From Psilocybe azurescens (taxonomy: Eukaryota > Basidiomycota > Agaricomycetes > Agaricales > Agrocybaceae), in contig JAJIRX010000622.1 in the NCBI GenBank assembly GCA_023853785.1, forward strand, positions 930,001 to 994,000: a stretch of DNA of 64,000 nt. The letters run 5' to 3'. The translations under genes and the position numbers were made by a program. Positions 1 to 10,653 of this stretch are shown here, piece by piece. The notes beneath the pieces are model-generated. The model ran no database searches and was not told where the DNA came from. It worked only from the letters and a program-made list of their open reading frames with translations. Position 1 is the stretch's first letter; every line of letters begins with the position of its first letter.

Positions 1-338
1 CATCCAGGTTGGAAGTGCGAGATCAAGCATGCTATTATTACAATATGACAGTCATCCAAAAGCGCGTTTCCCCAGACCTGATCAAATGCGGCTAACTCGT
101 ATGAAGTGCCTCCCTACTCTTGCTCATTGCTCATACATGGTCAGCAAACCTACCTAGTCGACATGGCCAATTATCTAAACTTCAGTCTCGAAATTGCAGT
201 CCGGAAATGTGTATAGTGCATGATTAGAAATAAACTAGAAAAGCTGCGACGACATGATTGGTATATTGTACAAAAAAAATGAATGTGACTGAAGATCTAG
301 TACTGTTAGGTACATTTTGGTCAACGTCCGCCTCAAAT
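1..338. other. 3' flank of ILV5, no gene seen
   Basis: No coding sequence is supported here. It is AT-rich and lies directly downstream of the ILV5 stop codon on the minus strand, so it probably holds that gene's 3' untranslated region. The short open frames on both strands show no recognisable motif. Confidence 0.5.
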
Positions 339-1813
339 TTACTCGGATTCAGGCTTGTAGTCAGGGCGCAGTGATCGCACGGTCTTGCCTGTAGAAGTGA
401 GAAATGATGTTGAGAAAAGAAGAACTAAGGCTTATTATAACGAACGAAGATACGTACCAGCACGCCAGATCTCCTGGTTGTTGATCACCTCGAGTTCCTT
501 GTTGAGGTCCTCACGGTATGTGGAGCGTCCGTTGAACTCCAGAGATTTACGTGTCTCTGTTCCGTTCTTGACGCTCTCGTAGAGCTGCTCGAAGATAGGG
601 ACGTTGGCCTTCTCGAAGATAGGGGCCCAGTCAAGGGCTCCACGACGAGCGGTGGTGGAGCAGGCATTGAACATGTAGTCCATACTGAAGAAATAACAGA
701 ATTAAAACGTAATTAAGGCGCGAGCGACGGAATTAACATACCCCTTGGCACCGATAAGGGGGTAGAGGGATTGAGTGGCCTCCTCAACAGTCTCGTTGAA
801 AGCCTCTGATGGCGAGTGTCCGTTCTTGCGGAGGACTTGGTACTGAGCCAAGAATAGTCCCTGGATGCCTCCCATGAGCTGTTAAAGGAAAAAAGATTTA
901 GTAGTGCAAGACACAAATTCCGAAAAACAACTTACGACACCACGCTCGCCGTAAAGGTCAGAGTAGACCTCCTTCTCAAAGGTGGTCTCGTAGAGGTAAC
1001 CGGAACCGACAGCGACACCGAGGGCGATGGCCTTCTCCTTGGCCTTGCCAGTCACGTCCTGCCAGACGGCAATGGACGAGTTGATGCCACGGCCCTCCTT
1101 GAAGAGAGTGCGGACGGTGCGTCCAGAGCCCTTAGGGGCAACGAGAATGACATCGACATCGGTAGGGGGGATGACATGGGTGTCCTCCTTGTATACGACG
1201 GAGAAACCATGGGAGAAGTAGAGTGTCTTGCCCTTGGTGATGAGGGGGGGCAAGCTTGGGCCATGTCTGCGACTGGGCGGCGTCGGACAAAAGGTTCATG
1301 ATGATCGTGCCCTTGTTGATGGCCTCCTCGATGGGGAAAAGGTTCTCGCCGGGGACCCAGCCATCTTCCTTGGCCTGTCTCCAGCTCTCGCCGTCCTTGC
1401 GGACACCGACGATGACGTTGAGGCCATTGTCGCGAGCGTTCAATCCCTGGCCGTGTCCTTGCGAACCATAGCCAATGAGAGCGAGAGTGTCGTTCTTGAA
1501 GTAGTCCTGGAGCTTGGCCAGGGGCCAGTCGCTGCGCTCGTAGACGGTCTCCTTTGTACCGGCAAAGTCAAGGGTCTTGACACCACGAGCACCCTGAATA
1601 AAAGAACTGTCTCAGACCCCATACCAACGATTTTTTCAAGTCTCCGAATAATGACTCACCTGGGGGTTAGCGCAGTGAGCCGACTTGGCGACGGCGGCCT
1701 TGGTGAGGAGAGAGTATGAGGCTGCCTTGGTAGCTGAGGGAGGCCAATGCACGGGGTGCACGACGAGAAGCAGCACGGAGGGCCGTTGAGGCAGTACGAG
1801 CGAAGGAGGCCAT
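339..1813 (-). CDS. ILV5: ketol-acid reductoisomerase, mitochondrial
   Basis: This is acetohydroxyacid isomeroreductase. It performs the NADPH-dependent second step of valine and isoleucine synthesis and acts in the mitochondrial matrix. The N-terminal Rossmann part shows the dinucleotide motif LIGYGSQGHGQGLN, followed by VIVGVRKDGESW. The middle has DVDVILVAPKGSGRTVR and DLYGERGVV. The C-terminal helical part has MGGIQGLFLAQYQVLRKNG and YPLIGAKG, and the protein ends PDYKPESE. An arginine-rich presequence starts MASFARTASTALRAASRR. There are short introns near 885-935, 685-740 and 390-455. Two frame breaks are visible. A run of seven G at 1244-1250 should be six to give KLAPLITKGK, and one base is out of frame near 1738-1740 in the presequence. 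Both look like sequence errors in a functional gene. The family call is very secure; the exact N-terminus is less so. Confidence 0.95.
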
Positions 1814-2115
1814 GGTGGTTAGAGCGAGACAAGTTGGTCAACCATTCTCTCCAAACTTTTTTATTTAATATCAACCACCCCAGTTTCATTCGGCCGACCC
1901 AACCGATTTGTCGTTCTAGTCCCGACCCCGCTTATCCCGATCCACCTATATCCCCCGTCATTCTCGAATCCGAAAAACATGACTGGTTAGTGTCAGTCTA
2001 AAGTACAGATTATTTTCTATATGAACATTGTATTGAGGTTCTTGCTTCTAACCTCTCGAAAATCCGACACATCTGCCTATATTGAGAATCTGAATCGCCC
2101 GACGACAACGACGAC

Positions 2116-2197
2116 GAGTCATACTCGCGCCTCGCGAACCTCGCTTGTCGACACCAACAGTTTCTTCGGACTTTCCTTCTCACTCGGGTTTGACTCG
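2116..2197 (-). promoter_or_regulatory. possible Gcn4/CpcA-type elements upstream of ILV5
   Basis: Two copies of the TGACTC core lie about 300-380 bp upstream of the ILV5 start: GAGTCAT at 2116-2122 (ATGACTC on the minus strand) and TGACTCG at 2191-2197. This core is the known target of fungal Gcn4/CPC1 bZIP regulators of amino-acid synthesis genes. The match is short and could arise by chance. The rest of 1814-2480 shows no gene. Confidence 0.25.
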
Positions 2198-2480
2198 GGT
2201 ATAAATCACAGAGAAATATGTAATGCATATATGGTGTCGAGCTAGGGAGGATATTCATGAAAGAACCGAAAACAACAAATGAAGCACCACCGACGAAAAA
2301 GCACTAATGTACAGTAAGTAAACAAAGATATGAGGGTATAAAAACGTCTAGATGAAAGTGTATAACAGAGCATAGTAGAAAAAAACATTCAAAAGACAAA
2401 CAACAAAAAAAGACTAAAAAGAAAAAGATAAATCACCCCCTAACTCGTCCCTAAGTAGATACAAATCATCATTAACGCCT

Positions 2481-5400
2481 TTAACGACCCTTCTTCTTCT
2501 TCTTCTTTTTCTCAGGCGCAAGTGTGCTCGCACCAGTCATCGCATTCATCTGCGTGTTCAACGTCGTGTGCATGTCGAACCCATTGTCATTTTCATCGTC
2601 AAGGTCAGGAACCGTCGGCACAGGCATTTGCATCGGCGGTGCAGGCATCTGCATTGGAGCGGCAGGCATCGGCGAGTACCCTCCTGCTCCTCCTCCTACA
2701 CTAGCAGGCGGGCCATATATCGAGCTTGGCCTCCCACCGCCAACACCACCCGGAAGATCCCTAGTAGAAGTACCAGGCGTCGCCCCGCCTAAATTCGCCC
2801 ACGCAGACCCAGGCGTCCCACCAAGCGGCCTAAGCGACCCCGCAGGCGAACGCGGGAACATCGACGGCGGCCCAGAACTTTCCCCGCCTCCATCTCTCAG
2901 CGGATTGCCGTACCTCCCAGACGAAGAAGAAGAAAGAGGAGGGATGACAGGCGCGGGCTGTCCCATAGCAGGCAAGCTTCCAGCCTGCCAGATCGGTGTC
3001 GATATGCCATTCGCGTCGGTCAGCGTCTGCGGCACGAAACCCGGAGGAAGCGGTCCATTGAGCACGATGGGCGAGTTAGGTTGCGTAGGCACTCCTCCAG
3101 TCCCAGACATGCCTCTTCTCCTTCCTTGACCTTGAGTTTGCGGCTGAGTCTGATTCTGAGGCGGAAGTGCCGAAGACCGCTGATTAGGACTAAGGAAATA
3201 ACCTGTCCCATCCTGCTCTTGTGCGCTCAGCAGAGAATGCGGACGCGACTATGTACATAATAAGAGATCAAGGGTATTAGTCAAAAGCTCATTAAACGAA
3301 TCACAAAACATGCACGCATGCATGCAGTACACGTACAGGAGGGTGAATATGCGCGGTCCACGATCCGTTGCTTCCCATACGGTCAAGAGGGCGTGGTTTA
3401 TTCGCACTGAGCAGGTTGGGGTCTGTCCATGGACTCGAATGAGCCCCTCCATTCGGCGGGTCGAGCATACTATTCGGCGTGTTGTCCGTCGGCCATCCAG
3501 AAATCTATACCAAAAGGAAAACACAAAAACAACTATGAACAACCATCCAGAACGAACAAGAGAAACAGGCGGCTTACACCCCCAGTGCTGGACGTGATGT
3601 TGGGCACCTCTGCAGTCGGCCAGCGAGGCGACTTGGTATCAGACGGGTTAGCAATCTCTTAAAAGGTATATATCAGTTCAAGACTTACACCACCGCCGAG
3701 ATTGGAGTTTCCACCTCTAGGAGAAACAATAACGGGCACTTCAGCTGCAGGCCACGCAGGCTAGAATGATAATAAAAAAGATCAACCACCGCACACGAAC
3801 GACACCACAAACCAAGAGAAAAGAAGAACTAACAGTATAACCACTTCCTCCATTAGAACCGAAGGTGGGCACTTCAGCCGTCGGGTATCTAGGCTACAAT
3901 CATCCCAAAGTAAGGATATATGCAGATATCACAAGAAAAGGCAGCAACTCACCCCACCGGTGCCGCCGCCAGAGATAGATGCACTTCCTTTCGGGAGAAT
4001 ATTGGGTATTTCAGCAGTCGGCATCATCCCAGCCTGCAGATTAAAACGTAAGCCTTCAGACCAAGCCCCCGAAACCCCTTTTTAAAAAAATGAAAATCAG
4101 TACTCACTTGATGCTTCGTTCGCCCAGTCATTCCTCTAGGCGTCGTATTGGGTGCTTCAGGTGTAGGGAAGGCAACCTATATCCCCCAAAAAACCACATA
4201 AATAAATCACACATCTCCACCAAAAGGAAAAAGAAGAAAAGAAAAAAAAGGGCAAGAACTTACACTGCCTCCACCACCAGCACTACCCGCTCGACCTCCT
4301 TTCGGCACAATATTGGGTATGACGGGCGTAGGCATCCCGCCGCCGCCAGCACTACTACTCGTCGTCGCTCGTCCTCCCTTCGACACAATATTGGGTATGA
4401 CAGGCGTAGGCATCCCTCCGCCGCCACCAGCACTGCTACTCGTCGTCGTTCGTACTCCCTTCGGCACAATATTGGGTATGACAGGCGTGGGCATCCCGCC
4501 GCCGCCAGCACTGCTACCCGTCGTCGCTCGTCCTCCCCTCTGCACAATATTGGGTATCACCGGCGTAGGCATACCAGCACTGCCAGCCTACAATTCCGAT
4601 TCCAAACCAAATGTAAGCATCCGAGTCGCAGCATCCAATATTATGGATTACATGACTGAGAGAAAAACTTACACGGGAGCCAGACCGTCCTCCTCCTTGC
4701 CTACAATATTCGGGATTTCAGGTTCAGGCATACCGCTGCCGCCGCCGAAGCCGAGGCCACCGTTTGGACTTGGACCTCCTGGAGATATGATGTTCGGTAT
4801 TTCGGGCGTAGGCATTGCGTGCTACAAGGGAGGAAAAGTGTGTCAGTCTCAATCATGACTTGAAGAAACCGAACGGAAGATAAATGAGAGCTTACTCCAC
4901 CAGAAGTCGCGCCTTTCGGAATGATGTTGGGTATGCCAGGCTCAGGCATGTGGAAGTGTTCCTATAAGCCACCCAAAAAAAAAAGTTTAAAATAAATAAA
5001 ATAAAAGAGAATGAAGCAAAAACTTACACCAACACTGCTGGGACTCGGCCCACCCGCACCTCGAGAAACGTCGTAGTTTGGTACTCCGGGCGTGGGGAAT
5101 GACATCCCACCAGCACCAACGCCAGGACCTGATGCACCACCTCCTCTCGATACAAGATTTGGTACTTCAGGAATAGGGAAACCAGCCTAAAACACAAACA
5201 TACAACCAAAACCCAAGTAAGAATCACGTCCACCCAGTAGTAAAGAAAACACCAAAAAAAAAAAGCTTACACCAGCGCCAGGACTCGGGCCTCCACCTTG
5301 CCCACCAAAGTTCGGAACTCCAGGCTCAGGGAATCCCATCCCACCACCACTACCAGGAGTAGGCGCGCCTCCTCTTCCAACAATATGCGGGACTTTGGGT

Positions 5401-8196
5401 TCAGGCATAGGGAACCCTCCTGCTCCTGCTCCTGCGCCTTTTCCAACGTCAAAGTTCGGTACTTCGGGTTTAGGGAACGCCATCCCACCAGCACCACCAC
5501 CAGGAGTGGGCGCCCCTCCTCGAGAAACGTCGAAGTTGGGTACTTCAGGCGTAGGGAAGGCTGCGCCTCCTCCTCCAGGACTGGGCCCGGATCCGGGTCC
5601 GGGTCCTCTTGACGGGAAGTTCGGTATCTCTGCTTGAGGGAAGGCCATCTATGATCCATTCGAATAAAATATGAGTTCGACTACAATCATAGAACAATAA
5701 AAAAATAGTAGAGAAATCAATAACTTACACCACCGCCGCCGGAACTTGGCCCTCCTCTTTTACCACCAGGCACTTCTGGGGTGGGGAACGCGACGCCGCC
5801 CGAAGTTGCTCCTGGCGGGATGATTATGGGTACTTGAGGTTCAGGGAAGGAGGCCTGGAAAGCAAAGCAAAAATCAAAACAAAATCACGTTAATTTTTAG
5901 TTTGAATAAAACAGGAGGCGCGATGATGACTTACACCACCGCCCATATTCGGTACTCCTCCAGAGACGATGTTTGGTATTTGAGGCGTAGGGAACATCTG
6001 TACGTATGAATGTATCAAACACACCCTCATCAATAATAGAACACATGAAAAAAATGTCACTCACAGATGATGCGCCCCATTCATCCTGCTGCTGCTGCTG
6101 CTGCTGCTGCTGTTGAGGGTTAAACCAACCCTGCGCACCACCAGCACCTCTTCCAGCGGAAGGACTAACGGCCCTTATACTCGCGTCCTCAGGGATCACA
6201 CCCAGCTCGCCGCGGTCCCTATCGCCGGGCAGCTGCAGGATATCGAACTGCATCGTCGAGGCCGCGGACGAGAACGAGTCTCGGTGCCCGCGCTGCCGCT
6301 GCAAGGTGGACGAGGTCGCGCGCGGGACGGAGGGCATCACGATGGGCACGGGCATGCCCACACCCCCACCCCCACCACCGCCAGATGCGCTGCCCGCACT
6401 CCCGCCAACACCGAACGAAGGCACAGACGGAACGGGCATGCCCATGCCCCCGGTGGGCGGCGGCGGCATCGGGAAGTACGCCTGCGCCTTATAGTCATGC
6501 ATCCTGCTAATATTATGCGAGCCGGGCGCAGGCGACGGCGACGAGTGGTGGCTGCTGCTCGCCGCGCCGACCGCAGCGCTGACTGCAGCGATCGTCGCAG
6601 ACGCAATCGCCGCATTCATCTCGCGGTCCTTCTTCTCCAGCTCCCTCTCGCGCTCCTTTTCGCGCTCGCGCTCGCGTTCATGATCCCTTTCACGCTCGTC
6701 CTCCAGCCTCCTGGCCCTTTCGCGCTCGCGCTCGACCTCCTCCCTCGCGCGCTCCTCGAGCTCCGCCTTCTCTCGTTCCGCACGTTCCTTCTCCTTGCGG
6801 ATCTCACGCTTCTCGCGCTCGGTCTCCTCCGTGAAGCGCCGCTTCTCCGATGCTGCTCTCCTGAGCAGGTCGGATTCGCGCCGCTTGAGCTCGTTGCGGT
6901 CGCGCTCGATGTCGCGCAGCGCCCGCTGCGCCGCGTCGCACTCGTCCTCGACCTTCCGCTTCTCATCCTCGACCCGCCTCTTCGCGTCTTCGGCTCGCTT
7001 CTTCTCATCCTCGACAGCCCTCTTCTCGCCTTCCACCCTCCTTAGCTGCTCTCTCAGCGCCTGGTTTTCATTGTCCAGCTTCTTGTTCACCTGCGTCGCA
7101 TTATGCAGGTCCTTGTCATGTTGATTCAGCTGCTTTGTGAAACGTATGATCTCGCCCTTGTAGTCGACTATATCCTTTTTCAACCTCGTCACTATGAGAT
7201 CATGCTCTGCGAGTGTGATGCTTGGCGGTGGAGGTGGGCCGTTGGTGGATTTGCGGCGGGATTCAGCGGATGACTTGGGTGTTTTTTCTCTTTCTGCCTC
7301 CTCGGCCGACAGCTCTGCGGCGAGGGCAGCCTCCTGCTGGATCCGACCCTGACGTAAGCCTTCCTCGAACCCTTCCCGGCGGCCTTCCTCGCGAGCTTGG
7401 AGAAGAACGTTTTGCTCCTTGAGCTGGCGTGCGGTCGTGCGTGCTCGGACCAGTGCTTCGTCAGCTTCGTCTCGTTCGTTTTCGACAACTCGCAGGCGGT
7501 CTTGGGCACTGCGTCTAACATAATCCATTAGAAAAATTGTAGACAGCGACAACGAACGTTAGCTTACAGCTGGCGCTCCGCATTCTCAGCCTTGAGTTTA
7601 TAGATCGCGACGTCCTCTGTAGCACGCATGGTATCATTCTGGGTGTCAAGAATTGCTTTCGTGGTTTTCAGCCCCGTAACTCGCATCTCCTCCTCGAGGG
7701 CTTTTCTGCCCTCCTCTGCCCGCGCAAGTCTGTCTTGCAACGACTCGACCTGCAGTATGGCGCCAGCGAGGAGGTGCTTGGCTTCTTTATAGTCATGTTC
7801 CTTGTTGATCACGCTCTGGATGAGGGACTCTCGCGGGGTATTCGCCAATTGGCGCTCGCGCTCTTTGCGGACGTGCGACGAGGGCCGTGACTTGCTCGAG
7901 CGATTCGCAGAGTACGATGTAGGAGAACTGTGCTGATTAGACTGTGCTTGGCCGGGATGGTTGGTTCTAGAAACGGTGCGCCGACTGGCCTTGGCCTTGG
8001 AGTAGGCGGCGGGCGAGGGCGGGGTCTGTGCGGAGTCGGAGGTGGGCGGTTCGATGTTTACATGGGCGTAGAATGTGTCCGGTGAATCTAGTGTGTATCT
8101 TGTGTGCGGTCAGCTAGGAATGGAATGTGTAAAATGGACAACTGACTGCTGGTTGTGGTGTGCATTGTAGTCGAAGTAGGAGTCGCCCGAAGGCAT
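2481..8196 (-). CDS. large coiled-coil protein with exon-encoded Pro/Gly repeat array
   Basis: I do not recognise this gene. The start is [16 protein letters not shown] at 8196, then an intron, then a Ser-rich segment reaching [17 protein letters not shown] long charged coiled coil follows (7848-6640; rich in E, R, K, with runs such as [14 protein letters not shown]). Next come a Gly/Pro-rich linker, ten glutamines (6083-6112) and an array of about 13 small exons (5997-3337) encoding [FM]P-x-[PA]-E-[VI]-PN repeats spaced by Gly/Ser-rich stretches. The last exon (3249-2481) is Pro/Gly/Ser-rich and ends in a lysine-rich tail, [11 protein letters not shown]. Summing the exons gives roughly 1,400 residues. 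Every repeat-exon junction I read is in phase 0. The coiled coil suggests a self-assembling scaffold; the repeats suggest a multivalent binding platform. Function is unknown, and individual splice sites are my reading. Confidence 0.75.
3337..5997 (-). repeat. tandem array of ~13 symmetric repeat-encoding exons
   Basis: Each unit is an in-frame exon followed by a short intron. Exons start just before the motif (for example [43 protein letters not shown]) and end in Gly-rich codons at a GTAAGN-type donor. Exon sizes vary because some hold one motif, some two, one holds four (about 4588-4262) and one holds five (about 5649-5272). The four-motif exon has near-identical units of about 84 bp, the signature of recent unequal exchange. 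From 5' to 3' the motif drifts from FPTPE to MPTPV to WPTAE. Confidence 0.85.
6086..6112 (-). repeat. (CAG)9 polyglutamine microsatellite in the coiled-coil gene
   Basis: Nine CTG units on the plus strand, plus one TTG, encode ten consecutive glutamines in the minus-strand protein, just before the exon boundary that opens the repeat array. Such runs are often length-polymorphic. Confidence 0.9.
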
Positions 8197-8615
8197 TTCT
8201 GGGAAAAATATGAGTGATGGTAGTAGTAAGCATAGAAGGATAGAGCCGCACCTCTTTCTGACCGCATTGCTAGGCTTTTGGAGGGGTCAGGACAGTTGCA
8301 TTGTGGATGGGAACAGTGGGAGAGTGGCGCTTACCGATCCATTGTAATCCGACCCTGAATAGTAGGGTTAGGGTTCATTTAAGGTTAAGGTTTAACTGTA
8401 GTTTGGCAGGAAATGAAAAAGGTAAATTGAGTGTCCGTGTGCACTCATGTTCCAGTCTTGGGCTGCCCGCCGCCTCCTGGCCATCCAGAGACAGAGACCC
8501 TGCCAAATCCATGTTCTGAGTCTCCCACGCCAGTCATCTGCATCTGCTCGGTTGCCCACAGTACGCTTTATTTATCTAAAATTAAAATAGTATTCTATTC
8601 ATACCCACCCGCAGA
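8197..8615. promoter_or_regulatory. divergent intergenic region, coiled-coil gene / dioxygenase
   Basis: About 420 bp separate two divergently transcribed genes, so both promoters should lie here. I see no gene and no clear regulatory motif. A short GGGTTAGGG stretch at 8365-8373 is too short to call telomeric. Confidence 0.4.
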
Positions 8616-10653
8616 ATGCTGCCCTAAAGAGGGCCATTACCACCTATCCAAGGAGATCAGCCGCTGCGGCCACCGCCACCTCCCCCCACCCAGCTCTCCT
8701 ACGCAGACCAGGCACAGCATCTCCCAGACGTCGAGCCAGATGATCTCCCTATCATAAGCCAGGATGCCAACCAGGTCGCCGTAGGGTGGGACACACGGAC
8801 ATGGTCTCGATTGTGCGTCCTTGCTAGTCATCGCCTTCCCTGTTTTTACTAACTGCTGCGTCTGTAGTCACAATATATGGCTGCGGGACCATTGCCGATG
8901 TCCGAACTGCTTCCATCCTATCACCAAACAGCGCCTCTTCAACACGTTCGAAGCAAGCGTTATCTTCTATTAATTGATGCTCACTTTTAATTTCCGTACA
9001 TAGATCCCGAAAGATCTGACACCAATACACGTCGACTCTAAACCTGCGGGACTCGAAGTAATATGTCCGTCCATCTTCCGCCGATGAGTCCAGTTCAGAG
9101 TCACTGAAACTGATCTTATAAGGGCCCTCTAAGGAACCTCATGTCTCCCTCTATCCTTGGTCATGGCTTCAACGCAACTCTTACGATCCGCCATTAAACC
9201 GGACCCAGGAATCCAACGAGTCAGTTTATCTCTTCTTCTATCTATCTCTCTTATGTCATACTCGTGTACCCTAATAGCAAGATACTATGGGGTTCCAAGA
9301 TTCAACAATCACCACCAACAATCGCATACGAAGAAGTCATGGCTCCAGACAACCGTGGTCTCTACAAGTGGCTCACGAACGTCGTCAGTATTCCATCCCG
9401 TTACCCTAATTCGCAAATACAAACCTAATCAATATATACATAGCACAAATTTGGGTTCTCCTTCGTATCCGGCGTACCGGCTACCGTCGAAGCGACCGAA
9501 GAACTAGCCCTCCGCATCGGCTTCATCAGAGAAACTCAATGTTAGTCCTACCCATCGAAAGCACGCAACTAACATTAACTCCGCCCAAAATACTGCAGAC
9601 GGCAAATTCTGGGACTTCACCTCGGATCTGGCGAAGGGTGACACGGCATACACCACCCTCGCGCTCAGAGCGCACACCGACAACACCTACTTTGTGCGTC
9701 ACCTTTGCATCCATCCTCAAGCTCACCGCACAACACGCTAACCACCATCCCACCCCACCCCTCCCCCCCTCTCCCATCTCACACCTCACACCTCCGCGCC
9801 TCCATATCCCATCCCACACAGACCGACCCCTGCGGCCTCCAGCTCTTCCACCTCCTCTCCCACACCTCCGGCGCCGGCGGCGCAACACTGCTCGTCGACG
9901 GCTTCTACGCCGCCTCCCTCATGCAGGAGCTGCACCCCGACGCCTACGCGCTCCTCGCCTCCATCCCCGTGCCCGCGCACGCCGCGGGCGATCCGGCGGC
10001 GCTGTACACCCGCACCCGCCGTCGGGCTATCCGGTGCTCGGGCACGATAGGGCGACGGGCGAGATCATCCAGGTAAGGTGGAATAATGACGATCGGAGCG
10101 TGATGCGGGGGCTGAAGCCAGAGTTGGTGGAGAAATGGTGCGTTTGCTTTGTTGGCCTACTTTCTTTTCTTTTTCTTTTCTTCTTAATTTCATGGGATTT
10201 TTCGGTCGTTCAATTTTATTAATTCCTTTGATTTTTTTTTTTTTTTTTGGAAAACGTAGGTACGATGCGATCAGGCTATGGAATAAATGCCTGACGAGCG
10301 CAGACTCGGAGTTTTGGGTGCAGCTCCAGCCAGGCACAGCAGTCGGTGCGTTATCTCGTTATATCACCAGACTTTTAATTACCGCAAACTTCTCACATCA
10401 TGCTCATTCATACCACCCTCTATCGCTAATAGTGATTGACAACCACCGCGTGCTGCACGGGCGCTCCGCGTTCACGGGGAAACGGCGGATGTGCGGGGCA
10501 TACATCGGCGTCGACGAGTATCGCTCGAAGCTCGCTGTGCTCGGCGAGCAGTTCTCTTCCGATTCCGATTCTGAATCGACTGGTCTCACCAGGGAGGCGG
10601 ACCCTGCGGTTGTGGGAGTTATCGACAGAGATGTGTGGAACCCTGCGCTCTAA
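8616..10653 (+). CDS. trimethyllysine dioxygenase-like 2OG-Fe(II) oxygenase
   Basis: A member of the gamma-butyrobetaine/trimethyllysine hydroxylase family, which uses 2-oxoglutarate, Fe(II) and oxygen in carnitine synthesis. The N-terminal DUF971-type part is spread over small exons: SQDANQVAVGWDTRTWSRFH, then WLRDHCRCPNCFHPITKQRL with zinc-ligand cysteines, then IPKDLTPIHVDSKPAGLEVI and SLYPWSWLQRNSYDPP. The TauD-type core follows: LRAHTDNTYFTDPCGLQ (iron-binding HxD), VQVRWNNDDRSVMR, CLTSADSEFW and VIDNHRVLHGRSAFTGKRRM (distal His, Arg). It ends DVWNPAL. The intron after NTFE begins GC, not GT. One base is missing near 10008-10020; the paralogue at 13289-13318 keeps the frame at the same place. 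The start at 8616 is uncertain because the first exon is not continuous in one frame (C6 run near 8685). Confidence 0.8.

Noticed and set aside
2524..3129. 201-codon plus-strand frame rich in Pro/Gly
   Set aside because: Exact antisense of the last exon of the repeat-array gene.
3337..5997. Regular repeat-spacer pattern reminiscent of a CRISPR array
   Set aside because: The repeats are in-frame exons and the spacers are introns with GT..AG ends, in a eukaryotic gene.
6113..7045. 310-codon open frame on the plus strand
   Set aside because: It lies antisense to the coiled-coil exon. The Arg/Leu-rich translation is the mirror of GAG/CGC-rich codons, not a protein.
8363..8375. TAGGGTTAGGGTT, telomere-like
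   Set aside because: Only two units, between two ordinary genes. Too short to mean a telomere remnant.
8637..9030. Two minus-strand small frames that could be a hypothetical gene
   Set aside because: The plus strand here encodes the conserved N-terminal exons of the dioxygenase (WLRDHCRCPNCFHP), so these are antisense shadows.
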